DNA of 64,000 nucleotides, taken from Phylloscopus collybita. Taxonomy: Eukaryota > Chordata > Aves > Passeriformes > Phylloscopidae. Positions within the stretch are counted from its first letter, which is position 1. Every line of letters starts with the position of its first letter. Where the stretch lies: NCBI GenBank assembly GCA_027886175.1, contig JAJNNQ010000026.1, positions 19,188,001-19,252,000 of the forward strand, read 5' to 3'. The notes below the pieces were generated by a model, which worked only from the letters and a program-made list of their open reading frames with translations, searched no databases and had not been told where the DNA came from. A program made the translations under genes and the position numbers. Positions 1 through 11,848 of this stretch are shown in pieces.

Positions 1-2062
1 CTACCTCTGGGCTATTAGAGGGGCCCTCAGCATGACAACACAAATCTATGCTGGCAGGCCAATCACAGCTTAAAAAAAAGCCCTACATCAGCTCACCTCT
101 TCAACTCAGTCAGCAGAGTGACAGCAATGTTGAAATTTCAATTTTCCTGATATTAGTTGTGAATTGTTTTATCACATTATTTTTACTCTCACTGTCTCGT
201 TGTCTTTTAAATGCTGATAGTGTTGATGGCTCTCAAATGCAGTCTATCTGGTTGCACTTTTGAGAAATGAAGGTTTAGTTTTACGCTTTTAAAAAAAAAT
301 ATTTCCACAAATAGGCTGAAGCTCTTGTTTCATTTTTCTCCCTTCTATACATCTAAATCATGTAAATTGCAGGGAGCTGTAAAAGTCAAAGTACTCATCA
401 TAGGCATCATAATTATTGATAATCAACTATTCTTCAAGGCTAGCACCATTTCACATTCCCTACTTTGATTCCTATTTATAGGATGAGTCAAATTCTGTAC
501 TGCTTTGTGTCACTTTCAGCTGCATAAATTAACCCTAAGCATTTATAATGATGCCTTTTTTAATAAGTTTAGGGAAAGAAACAGGGAGAAATGTAAAATA
601 TATTTTTCATTATACAGCAAATGAAATCTTGGCCTCAGTATAGTCAGTAAGTTTTCCTATTAACTTCAATGGATCTGAGTTTTCACTCTTACGGACTGAA
701 TTTGAGTATAAAAGGAGGATCACATGGAGTTTGTGGGGTTTATTTTGGTTTTGATTTTTTTCTTTGTGTTGCTGGCTTCGCAAATAGAGTCCAAAGCATC
801 CTGACTGCACCTGAGGCTACAGAACTAATATTAAAGATTATGAAGAATGAAGAAAATAAAAAAAGTTATTTCATTTCCTTTTGTTTTTTGTAATCACCGT
901 ATACCAGTATTTGTTCTCATTCAAAACTATCTTAAAGCTTTCTGTGTGGACTCATTTGTTTTCTAGAAAGGCTGCATTACTAATCTGAACCAGTTATAGA
1001 AGAGAATTCTGTTTGAAACCAATGAAGGTAAACAGTGAGACTCCCCTGGGACTACATCAAAACTTGTATTTGCCTTTAGTACAAGGCCTTAGTAATCATA
1101 CACAGGCAAATTTCAGCATCTCTGAGTTTTCAGTGACCTGATTTTCTTCATCCCTCATTATCAGATAGTATATTTGGGAGAGGCCTGAATATATCCAAGG
1201 GAGGTGGCTCCTTTGAGAATCCTGGGGAGTTATATGTGAATAAAGAGATGGCTTGTAGGTTCAGATGAGGGGCCAAACATACAACAGGAACATATGGAGA
1301 CATCCTAATTTGTCCTCTGCTCATTTTCTTCTCTAAGGATTCTATAAGCACTGAGTATGAACATTTTCTTTTGCAGCTCCTGCAACTTTTATGACAAGAT
1401 TCCATTTTTCTTTATTGTATTTTATATTTTTTATATTCTCTCTGAATCCCATTTAGTAATCCTCTGCTTCATAATTTCTATCTTGCAACTGTATTGTTTA
1501 ACGATAAAATCTAGTAAATAAATTAAAATATAAACATGAGAAAGACTTTTCATCTTCAAGTTACATTATACATCTTTTACCTCCTAGTGTGGCTCTGTTT
1601 ACAGCACATAAGCACAATTCAAGCAATTTAGAAGTGAATAAATCTTTCTGTTTCAGTAACCAATACTGTGCTGCATACAAACTCCTACATATATCATAAG
1701 TCTAGCACGGTCCAGTAATAACAGTGCAATAACTGCTGTACAGAAATGCATTTTCATAAGCAACGGCTGTCAGCAAACATTCCTCACAATTTTCTCCTGA
1801 AATAAATTTACCTTTTCTTTTTGCCTACATTATTCACAACTTGATATCACACAGAACCAGAGCAAGGTGCAATAACCTTTTAAAACAACTTTCCTATTTA
1901 AATGGTACAGTGGGTATTTTTTTAGCCAGACTAAAAATTCATGCTAAAAAATTTGTTTCCCATGTGATTAACATTAGCAAATAGAGTACTACTAGTCTAA
2001 GAGTACTACTGAAGGTTTGAAGCTCTGATAAAGGAAGTTTATGTTGGATGTTGGAAACCCAG
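1..2062. other. Unique AT-rich non-coding DNA
   Basis: I see no gene, RNA or recognisable repeat here. The open frames are at most 85 codons, lie on both strands and have no family resemblance, as expected by chance. The stretch has short A and T runs, and at about 650-675 a short motif (AACTTCAATGG) that recurs elsewhere in the window. Confidence 0.6.
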
Positions 2063-2262
2063 GGAGTGGCTGGGCACTGGAACAGGCCCAGGGCAGTGGT
2101 CACAGCACCAGCCTGGCAGAGTTCAAGAAGCATTTGGACAATGCCCTCATGCACAGGGTGTGACTCCAGGAGTGTCCTATGCAGGGCCAGGAGCTGGACT
2201 CAATGATCCTGATGGGTCCTTCCAATTTAGGATTGTCTATGATTTTATGATCCTAGGATTCT
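2063..2262 (+). mobile_element. CR1 LINE 3' end fragment
   Basis: This is a 5'-truncated fragment of the avian chicken-repeat-1 (CR1) non-LTR retrotransposon in sense orientation. The text runs through the familiar end of the element: an 'actggaacaggc' block, 'gagttcaagaagcatttgga', then 'ggagctggactcaatgatcc' and 'gggtccttccaa', ending in degenerate copies of the ATTCTATG octamer (tctatgattttatgatcc). Only the last ~200 bases remain, which is usual for CR1 because reverse transcription often stops early. No coding part survives. Its tail is the closest match in this window to the tail of the SINE at 48473-48612. Confidence 0.9.
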
Positions 2263-2575
2263 ATAAAGGGACACATTTTTCAGGCAATCTCTATAGTTTC
2301 TAGAAAGAAAAAAAAAATATAAAACTAGGATGCCGAGAGCTCTGTTCTTTTTAAATCTGGAACTTGCCTTGTTATAATTCTGCCTTGAATGATACATTGA
2401 AATATGTACCTTGTGTCACACTGTTCATCAACATGTCACATTGTATCATGTCACTTTATGTGGCTCAATATGACAGATGCATCTCTAAAGCAATGCGTCA
2501 TGTCCCTTGGTATAAGGAAATGTGAAAATAAATATATTCTTCTTTTGTTTACAGTACACTACTTCCAGAAATAGG

Positions 2576-2613
2576 AAAAAAAAAAAAAAAAAAAAGAAAA
2601 GAAAAAACAAACC
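2576..2613 (+). repeat. A-rich simple repeat
   Basis: A run of 20 A is followed by GAAAA/GAAAAAAC units. It is low-complexity sequence that is probably polymorphic in length. Confidence 0.9.
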
Positions 2614-2701
2614 AACACCATAAAACCAATATCAAGCAACTTCTATTTAATTTTGCAGTGTTTTATGCAAATGAAAGGGTGGTGCCTTCATCATTCATCT
2701 T

Positions 2702-2722
2702 AAAAAGAAAAAAAAAAAAAAA
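2702..2722 (+). repeat. A-rich simple repeat
   Basis: This is a near-pure A tract with a single G interruption, about 90 bases after the previous one. Confidence 0.9.
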
Positions 2723-2991
2723 GTATACAAATTAATACATGCCCAGAATGCATAATTTCAATTTGTTATTCCTTTGATTTAAAGGATAGAAAGAACATGA
2801 CTGTAAGCATTTGCTTATACTCTATAAATAGCTAGGAAAATTATGGACTAGGGAAAAATTACTTACAGACTGAACATGTAGTAAATTCATGTTTTCCTGA
2901 CAACAAATAAATGTACTTCATTGTTTAAAAACACACATATTAATTAACATTAGGAGTTATTTCATTTCTTCTTTCCCAGTTTCTTTGAAAT

Positions 2992-3920
2992 AAATTGGTT
3001 TGTGTGGCCAGGTTTTGGTACTAAGAGGTTTATAGGGGTGGCTTTTGGGGGAAGGTGCTAGGAGATGCCCCTGTGTCCAGCAGAGCCAGTGCCAGTCAAC
3101 TCCAAGGTGGACCTCCATTGGCCAAGGTTGAATCCATCAATGGTGGTGGGTAGCAGGCAGAGAGAGGAGTGAGAATATGTGATAGAAACAGCTGTGCAGA
3201 CATGGAGGTCAGGGAAGAAGTGATTTGCTCCAGGTGCCAGAGCACCCTGCTGCCCCTGGTGCAGACCATGGTGAGGCAGCTGTGCCTCTTCAGTCCAAGG
3301 AGCCCCGTGATGAAGCAAACATCCCCCTGCAGCTTGTGGAGACCCCAACACCAAATCAGGTGGATGTGCACAAAAGAAGTTGTGACCCTGTGGGAAGCCC
3401 ATGCTGGAGCAAGTTCCTGGCAGGACTCATGGATCCATGGAAAAAGGACCAGATTTACTGCCAGCACTTGTGACTCTGTGGGGGACCCATGCTGCAGGAG
3501 TTTTTTCTTGAAGAACTACACAGCAAGGGAGGGACCCCATGCTGGAGCAGGGGAAGAGTGTGAGGAGTTCTCTGTCTGAGGAGAAAGCAGAAGCAAAGAC
3601 AATGTGTGATGCATGGTCCATAACCCCCATTCCCCAACTCCCTTCCCTACTAGTAGAGAGGAGGTAGAGAATTGGCCAGTAAAGTTGAGCTCAGGGGGAA
3701 GGGAGGGATGGGGAAAAATGTTTTTAAGATTTAGGGTTTATTTCTCATTATAGTACTCTTGGCAAGAAATTAATTTCCCTAAGTTGGCTGTTTTTTCCGT
3801 GATGGTAGTTGCTGAGTGATCTCTGCCCTGTCCTTATTTCAACCCCTAAACTTTTCATTGTATTTTGTCTCCCTTGTGCAACTGTGGAGGGGAACAATAG
3901 AGTGGTTTTGGTCAGTTTGA
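2992..3920 (+). mobile_element. Solo LTR of a long avian endogenous retrovirus family
   Basis: This ~930-bp stretch is clearly more GC-rich than its surroundings. It follows, from start to end, a long LTR that is very common in bird genomes. It opens with a TTGGTTTGTGTGGC-like start, then has a G-rich middle in which 'gaccccatgctggagca'-type phrases recur (3379-3415, 3480-3500, 3530-3550). Next come 'cataacccccattcccc' and 'aagatttagggtttatttct', then the closing part with 'gtgagtgatctctgccctgtcc' variants. LTRs carry the promoter and polyadenylation signal of a retrovirus. No gag, pol or env sequence flanks it, so it is a solo LTR left by recombination. Both termini are eroded and no target duplication could be fixed. 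Open frames of 114-136 codons lie in it on both strands and are by-products of its GC-rich internal repeats. The family name is uncertain. Confidence 0.8.
3370..3555 (+). repeat. Degenerate internal repeat of the LTR ('acccatgctggagca' units)
   Basis: Within the LTR the phrase 'cccatgctggagca' or 'cccatgctgcagga' appears three times (about 3397, 3487 and 3537), each preceded by 'gtgg' or 'gaggg' and a 'ga/ac ccc' block. This is a degenerate tandem array typical of this LTR family, here with few units. Confidence 0.65.
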
Positions 3921-4557
3921 TGATGAAGCCAAAACACAAATTTTATAAAATTCCCCATTATATTGAATTGCCTCAGTTGTCAAGACACTGAATTAATTCA
4001 CCAATATGTTCTATTTGTGTTAATTAGGGCTGTGTTGAAATATGTTATAAAACTCCACTAGTTGGCTGAGGAGGCCAAACATTGGGGACTGAGTTACTTA
4101 GTCCATTAATATTGTATTTCCTGTGAATCAAATTCACTCTTTCATGGAGCAGAAATGTGAAGAAAAGGCAGCCTGTCTTTTATGGTTTCCTAATTGTCTG
4201 TTCAGCCCCCTCGATGGTTGTATCTAACATCTCAGGTTAAAGTAGATAGCAATGATGCATCATCCACTGGTCACTGCTATTTTTCCTGGCACCAGGCTAC
4301 TTTTCTGTTTCTCCATAATACACCCTCACATGACAGACACAATAGCTTTAAACATCTCTTATGTTTTAAAACGCAAAAGACTCATTACTCATCCCTCAAT
4401 CCTGAGACTATTCTAGTGAAGGTGTTTTAAATATGTGAAAAGAAAGAACTGATAGAGCTGGAAACCAAATTCCTATGTTCATAGAAGAACATGTACCCAA
4501 ACAGGCATGAGTCCATTTGATAAGCCTAATCAAGCCCTGTCTGTTTGCCTTAACCCT
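3921..4557. other. Unique AT-rich DNA
   Basis: No gene or repeat is recognised between the LTR and the next CR1 fragment. The open frames are short and without family resemblance. Confidence 0.6.
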
Positions 4558-4668
4558 TATCATAGAATCATAGAATAGTCTATGTTGGAAAACACCTCTA
4601 AGACCATCAAGTCCAACCACAAATCCAACACTGCCAACTCCACATCTCCACATTTTTTGAAAACTTCT
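4558..4668 (-). mobile_element. CR1 LINE 3' end fragment
   Basis: On the plus strand it opens with the reversed terminal octamers (atcatagaatcatagaat), followed by 'cacctctaagaccatcaagt' and 'ccaaccacaaatccaacact'. This is the antisense of the CR1 3' untranslated end. Only about 110 bases remain before similarity fades in an AT-rich stretch. No coding sequence is kept. Confidence 0.9.
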
Positions 4669-6472
4669 GAAGAGCTTTTATCAGATCTTTGAGGGCTTAG
4701 AGAGTATGGCCTTACCAAGTACCACAACTTTATGTCTGCCCCAAGATTCTGACTCCTTGTGCTAAGTGAGAGAAACAATTTGCTGTTAGATGGTGACATC
4801 ATCTGCATGGAGTGGGTCAAGAAAATGCCTGATCTGAAGTCAGTCTCAGGACACTGAGATAAGAGACCTAATAATCCAGCTTCTGAAATGAATATAGATC
4901 AAGTCACCAAACACTGATGGCTATACTGTATCCTCAGTATATGCATTTGTAGGCATCTCAGTAAATTAAGGAAACATACTGCAACAACATACAGTTCTGA
5001 CTTGGGGGGCTTTCCAAGGAACACACAGCCTGAAACATTTCCCATCCATCCTTATCTCTAATTTGCAAACTCTAGTCTAGCTAATTTAAACAGGTTTGGA
5101 AGATGTGGCTAAACAAACACAAATGACATTGGCATTGTAGTATGTTATATAGTGTAATTTTGCACCTTAAAGAAGATTTAAAAATTATAATATTGAATAA
5201 CAAAATAAAAAGCATTAGTTATGAAAGCTCCCATTTTCTACAGTAAAATAGCAATCAATTTTTAGCAAGACAGGGACATTTTTTTGGTTTCCCTTTTATT
5301 TTTACATCCATCAAGAATATACCAAATCTGTCCACTGTTTGCAAATGCTCATGTTATTACTCTCAGCTTCACATATTTCAGTGCAAAACAAGGACTGATT
5401 TACTTCTGATGTAGAAAATTGGACAATTATTTTTAACAATAAAAAAAGGTATTATTTTCCTTGATAATTCTCATGCTATTCAGCTGATTTTTTTAAAATT
5501 GGGCCTGATACACTGTGGTCATTCTATTCCTTCCTCTGCTTCATGTTGTTCTTATGGAGAAGAGGCAGAAGAAAAATTATTTTCACATGATGTTGTCAGA
5601 TAGTTTTAATGAACATACTTGAGAAAAGTGAGAGGAAGAAGAGATTGGAAAGCTTACTTATTTGGAACTCAGTTCTACAAGACTATTATTGCTTTCTATT
5701 CTTGTTTGTTCTTTCTGTAATATGAATAATGACATGCCAATTGTGTATGATTATATATAGTTATTTATGGAACCAGATATTGCCTCTACACTTAATTATG
5801 CTTTTGCCTGTGAGGTAAGAATTCTATTGCCACTGAGGTGTTTAATTGAATCTATTTTTGTTCCTTTTTTTTTAAATTAATATGTGTATTGACAGCTGAT
5901 TTGCTCACCCCTCTGTGTTACTCTCCCTACTTCTTTATATGACAAATCTTCTGATAACCAAATATTACTAATGTAAAAATCTTAAAAAATATTATCTATA
6001 TATAGGTATGTTTGAAAACTATAAAAATACATAATGTATCTGTATGACATCTATATCTTTAACAGACATTTATATACTTACATGATATAAATATTTTAAA
6101 TAATACCTTATAAAATTTAAATGTTTATAATCCTTGTTACTGTTAATTATTTATTTTTATTCCAGGAAACTTTTTTTTTCTGTCTGTATTGTAAATAGAT
6201 TTACTAACTGTAACCAAATATTGAGTCCATATTCGGGTGCCTGTGTGCAAGTATATGTGAGACAATATTTCAACAGGAACCTCTGGAATTCTTGGTCTGT
6301 GCCAAATGATTCTGAGACATAGATATCTCAAACATCACAAGATTCCACAAGCTCTGTGAAAATAGCTAACTACCTAGAAGAAAAATATTTTTGCCATGGA
6401 AAAGTTGTTTGACTTAGGAGAAGCTAGATGGGAAAGGAAGACTTTGGAAGCCATGGAAATTATCATGGAACA
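4669..6472. other. Unique AT-rich DNA
   Basis: I see no gene. Between about 5960 and 6130 the sequence is very AT-rich, with many ATATA and TATAAAAT strings, but these show no promoter organisation. Confidence 0.6.
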
Positions 6473-6690
6473 AGTTTTTTGTCTTTGCTTTTGTCGTGTT
6501 TTGGGGCGGGGGGGTTGTGTTTTTTGTTGGTTGGTTGGTTGGTTAGGGTTTTGGTGGGTTTTGAGATTTTTAGTTGGTTGCCTGGGTTGTTTTTGTTGTT
6601 TTTTTTTTTTTTTTGGGGGGGGGGGGGTTGGTTGGTGGATTTTGATTTTCTTCAGGGTTTTTTGTGTGGTTAGTTTTGGGGAGTAGGGGG
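6473..6690 (+). repeat. G/T-rich low-complexity tract
   Basis: The plus strand is almost free of A and C over ~200 bases. It contains G4CG7 at 6503-6514, five GGTT units at 6529-6548 running into TAGGG, then a run of 16 T directly followed by 13 G (6599-6627) and more GGTTGGTTGG. This produces an artificial proline/glutamine/lysine-rich frame on the minus strand and a tryptophan/phenylalanine/glycine-rich frame on the plus strand. Neither is a gene. Confidence 0.9.
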
Positions 6691-9161
6691 CATTTTGGGT
6701 TTTTTCACCACTTATTTGTAAGAAAAAAGAAGTTGGTGCAGTAGACAACATAGAATACATTCATTCTTATGGTCATAAATATGCACTAACAATATCAATG
6801 AAACATGAAAGGATATTGATGCATTAGGGAGAAGGGGTTTCTGTACAAGTGTTCCTCCTAAAGAAACTGAATGTGTACTTTTAAGCATTATTTATCTGCT
6901 TTGATTTGTACAGTCTAAATAAAAGCTGTTTTTTCAATGCCTTGGCCCCTTCAAATTCCCTCCATTCCATTTCCCTAAAGTATTACCAGACTTCGAATAA
7001 AAATTACGTATGTCAACATAAGGATATAAAATGAATCACCCCTTTAAATCTCCAGGGTATGGAAGCACATTTGCTTGTCTTTAGAAGTTTCCCAATTGCT
7101 GTGTTGTTTTTGAAGTTCTCTCTGACAGCCAGAGATACAGTAAGTATCTCTGGATACCTTACTTGTGTCCGTAAGGTAAGGTATGAATTATCTAAACTTA
7201 GGGAGGCAGAAGAGATATGTCTCAGGAAGCTGATGATGGATTGGAAGCCAGTGTGACTTTGTGGGGAAAAAAAGAAATCCGAAAAAAGCTTACCAAAGCA
7301 GAAGAGGTGACACAAGTGTTCCGTGATCTAGAAGCTTTCACATAAAGAAAAGAGAATTTCTCAGACTTCATGCTGTGGAAAAACTCATGAAGTTCTGAAG
7401 GAGGATCCTGCAGGATTCTCTGTGATAGCTAATGCAATCAGAGTCAACTCACTATACCTGCATTTTTAAATTCCACCTAAAATTAATTATACATTCAATT
7501 CAAAATGCTAAAAACTAAATGGATTTAAAAAAACCCCCCAAAACAACAGATACATCCTAGGGGGTACTCACCTAAACCGTTTTATATTTGAAGGAATGTA
7601 TTTTAATTAAGATGTTGGTTTAATTAACAGAACAACACATCGCACTTCATCAAGACGTTTTCTGGTGGCATGAGATCTTGCATATGCCCATAAGGCTTGT
7701 AGAGTATGTGGTCCTCTCCTGCTAAGAACCTTATCTGCTTTTCAGAAAGATAAAGTGGTTCTTTGCACATAACTGAATTACCTTCCTAGGGTGCTCCTTT
7801 TTACCTTCTGTCACAGCCTCTTTGCCTGGAAAAAGAACCTGAAATATTTTTAACTTTCAGCGGATTTTGAAAATTGATCTTAGTGGATCATGTGCAAGAA
7901 GAGAGACATGCCCCCTTTGAAGGTCACAGAAAGAATATCTGAATGTTTAGCTTTGTCATAATTAAATGAATTTGCTCCATCTATGGAGGAGAAAAAAAAA
8001 CAAACAAAAACACTCTTTTGTTAAAATTACAGTCCATATTATCATAACTTTATATCCTTTGCCAAAGGAAAAAACTTCTTTTAATACACAGTGCATCTTA
8101 GCTCTCTGGTGAGCTTCCCTGGGCTTCTGCTTGATTTTAATGCAAAACATCAAGTGTTTAAGGCGAATAATCCTTCAGAAGTTTTCTCAAAGCAAGTGTG
8201 ATAGAATTTCAACATCCAGTCATCATCTGTCCAGCAGTTTCAAGCCTGTTCTTAGATCTTGAACACCATTGTATGGTGTTCATAATGAGAATATATTGTG
8301 ACAACAAAAAGGCATTTCTTATTTCAAGTAACTGCCAACCAGAGTGCAGGACAAGAGAAGGTAGACATGTTCACCTAAATGAGGGAGTTCCAAGGAAAAA
8401 AAAATTATGACAGAAGCAATCAAGTTGTGTGACATCATTCAAGCAGCAGAAGGAAGAAAACGCTGTTAGTTTGGCTATACATGAAAAGATTCTCTCAAGC
8501 ATGGAGGATAAAGTAGAAGAAATTATGGATCATTATGGTTCATTCATCAAATGAACCAAAAATTTAAATTTCAGTGATAAAACTTTAAATCAAACTTTGA
8601 ATCAAGGACTGATGTTTCAGCTGACAAGGAAGTGGTCAAGAATGCTGTGAAAACTAGAGAGAGGCATCATATTTGACCAAAATTAGTAGACAGATCCAGT
8701 GAATGCAAAGAAATATATAAAAGAGTGATTTTGCAGCATTCTGAAGTAACAGGTGTTGGATGGTGTTGCTTTTGATATAGTAGATACTGAAGTAATTGAG
8801 ATATGAGAAGAAACATGAACAAATTTATACATGTTTAGCTTTATACATCAAGAGAAATTATTTTATTTTACAAATGGATAAAGAATTGTTATTCTTATCA
8901 CAGTTAAACAGAATGTAAATAGGAAGACCCACAGGGGTACTTGAGTTGAATTTAAACTGAGGTTGTAGCAGAAAAATGGCTTTTTCTGTCATGATCAATA
9001 AATGGTGCAATGAAGAACACTGAGGAAGAAAAAGAAGGACATTTATAGTTAAGCAAGTAGAATTTGAGCCACTAAATAAATATGGACAAGGAACTGTCAA
9101 ACAAATTAAAAATTTACACAGCTGATGATTCTACATTGTTATTTCTCTCTTCAAGTGTATA
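6691..9161. other. Unique AT-rich DNA
   Basis: No gene, RNA or repeat family is recognised. Frames of up to 100 codons occur on both strands without similarity to anything I know. The stretch at about 8400-8750 is purine-rich but shows no organised coding signal. Confidence 0.55.
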
Positions 9162-9640
9162 TTATCGTAGAACCTCTTAGGTTAGAATAGAACCTTAAAG
9201 TCATTGAGTGCAACCTTTAAATAGCCAAGTCCACCACTAAAGCAGATCCTTGAGTTCTAGATCTGCACATCTTTTAAATACCTCCAAGGATGGTGATTCC
9301 ACCACTTCCCTGGTCAACCTGTTCCAGTGCTTCACAACCCTCATATCTAATCCAAACCTTTCCTGACACAACTTGTGGCTGGCCATTTTCTCTCATACTA
9401 TATTTTTTTCTTTGGGAGAAGAGACTGCCCCCCACTATTCCCCCACACCCCACCTTGCCACAATCTTCCTTCACGTAGTTGTGGAGTGTGATTAGGTCCA
9501 CCTGAACATCATTATCTCCAGGCTGAACAACACCAATTCCCTCAGCCACTCATAGGATCTTTATGAGCTTTGTTTCTCTTTGGACACCCTCCAGCGCCTC
9601 AATGTCTTTTCTGTAGTTATGGGCCCAGAACTGGACATCC
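9162..9640 (-). mobile_element. CR1 LINE fragment, about 480 bp
   Basis: This is the antisense of the CR1 3' region. The plus strand begins with a decayed 'atcgtagaacctcttaggtt' terminus and continues through 'aatacctccaaggatggtga' and 'ttccaccacttccctggtca', 'acctgttccagtgcttcaca', 'tctccaggctgaacaacacc' and 'ctccagcgcctcaatgtctt'. It covers the untranslated tail and the last part of the ORF2 coding region, with several indels that destroy the frame. Two short frames over it (62 and 91 codons) are relics or shadows of this repeat. Confidence 0.9.
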
Positions 9641-11811
9641 TTCAGTCTGTTTTGATAGTGAGATATTCTGTTACATAGACATGCTTTTTCCTTACCTTTT
9701 CATACACTTTTTTTAGTTTAGTCAAATCATTTAAAATATCTTCTTCAGAGTTGTTTTCTTTCAGGAGGAAAGAAAAACAACCAAATGAAAACACAAAAAA
9801 CCCCACCCCAATACCATGAAACTGCATTAATGTAGGAAAAATAGAAAATAGATAGAGCTTGCTTAGCCAGCTCTTTAATCTTTGGAAAGAGTGCACATGA
9901 GAGAAGAAGCAGGAAGTACATAAACAATGGTGAAAGACAGATAAATCCTCTGATGTGACTAGCTTTGTCCTTATAACTACATTTTAGATGAGAAAAACAA
10001 TGCAGTCTACACATTTTAAAGCAAATCACCAACAGCACATCAACAGATAAAAAGAAAATAAAAGCCTAAGTTTTATTGCTCTATGTATCTTTCCAGTCAG
10101 AAAAAAATTCTATAGAAGTGTGCAACATATTTTGCTACAAGTCCTCGTTATAACTAATAAGAAATGCCAGCTTAATGATGGTCATGATCAAATACAGTTT
10201 CTGTTTAACAAGCAGTAAAAAATAATGTGGTTTATGATGAGGCAAGACTTGCTCATTATATCATAATCATCAGGAAATAAGCCAATAAACTATTTAATGG
10301 ATGAAAACCATGTTGCTTTGAAAAACACTGTGACATGACTACCACCAAATATTTTCTGATTTTTGTTTATAAGTTTCTTTCACATTAGTTGGTAAGAGAT
10401 GTGTCAGAATCGATTGTGATTTAGGTGTGCATGCAGTGCAGTGATGGGACAAGCCACTGAGTATCCTTGTAAAATTGTACTTTTCATCAAACAATAGAAA
10501 TTGTTTTCTTCTCAGTGTTCTAAATATCCCACTATTTGGTTCAAATCTCCTTGTGATACTCAGAGATAAATAAAAACATTTCTAGGGATTGCAAAACAGT
10601 AGGGTTCTGTCAATCATGATATTTTTTGATGCTGAGGAGTATCAAAGCTTTGTCTAGAATATTGTTTCATACTGGTGATTCTATGACCCATGATTCTATT
10701 GTTTTTGTGAAATGGGGCAACTTGTGACCTGTTAAGAAAAGCTCAGCTATTTGATACCCTTAATGTTCTTCTTTTGATCACTTACGTGACACAATTTTTT
10801 TTCCTAGTCCATGTCTGAATGATTCCAAAAGTTCCCGAGAACTTTCAAGATAGCTGTACTGCTGATGTGAGTTCTTGTATTCACATAGATTTAGGGAAAT
10901 CTTTTGCAAGGGTATCTTGAAAAGCTTCATATATGACATTATTTTAAAAATAATTGTTTTATCTTTGGTTGTAATTCATAATTATGTTTGTATGTATATG
11001 TTTGTTCTCCTCAGTTAGTACAAATATCCACATTTGTTCTTATTTGTCTTAAGAATACTTGCTGTGGCCAATTATGTGAAAGAAATTCAGAGCTAAATTA
11101 AGTCTCCAATGTATGGTTCCACTTTTAATGTACTTGACTGGAACCAAAATTTAAAAGGCAATTCAGGGGTTCAGTTCAACTAAAATCAGAGAAAAAGTTG
11201 CTGAGTAAAGAATTCTGCAAGGCTGTAAAGAAAATGTTGGTCTCAGAAACTTTTCATATATATTTTGGTTGTTCTTTTGGCTTCTCCTGGTATCTTCATA
11301 GACTAAGTCACTGAGCATGACACAAATTTAATGCACTGAAAGTTATATCTTCATGAAAAGTTTATCACTGTGGAGATATAGGTTTCTTCTTTCCAATTAT
11401 TTTATAGGAGTTTTACAATAGATATTAATCATCTTCATTTCTGCTTGGAGAAAAGTACATTTATTTTCCATTAAATAGTTTACTAACCTTAGTGATATGA
11501 GTCAGTTATCTTCCCTTTAAGTTACCGTAGTTTCTGAATGTTAGATTTTATACCTTGAGTATTTTTAACATTTTAAATGTCTTTGTACACCCTACATTTT
11601 ATCAAAATTAGAAGACCCAGTACTTACAATTCTATGAAGCAAACTATTTATAATACGTTTTAAACCTGAAATCTAAACTGCAGTTATGTACCTGCTAGAT
11701 AACCATACAAAAGTTCTGATGCTCATTTTCTCTGGCCTTTAGAACATCTAAGTTCATTCACCTCTGCACTGGACACCTAAGGGAACCTAAGAAAAACTAA
11801 TCTCCTCTTCA

Positions 11812-11848
11812 TTTTTTTCTCTTTTTTTTTTTTTTTTTTTCTTTTTTC
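11812..11848 (+). repeat. T-rich simple repeat
   Basis: This is a tract of T broken only by single C residues. Confidence 0.9.

Larger units (their letters stand above)
2263..2991. other. Unique DNA with two poly-A tracts
   Basis: No gene is visible. The stretch has an A-rich tract at 2576-2613 (20 uninterrupted A, then GAAAA-type units) and a second at 2702-2722. Neither follows a recognisable retroelement body, so I treat them as simple repeats. Confidence 0.6.

Noticed and set aside
3169..3579. 136-codon plus-strand frame and 114/123-codon minus-strand frames
   Set aside because: They lie entirely in the LTR at 2992-3920 and arise from its GC-rich internal repeats. No protein family is visible.
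6374..6760. 128-codon minus-strand frame rich in P, Q, K and T
   Set aside because: It is the reverse complement of the G/T-rich low-complexity tract, so the composition explains the lack of stops.
10664..10700. Possible CR1 terminus (gattctatgacccatgattc)
   Set aside because: Only octamer-like words match. The sequence before them has no CR1 3' text.
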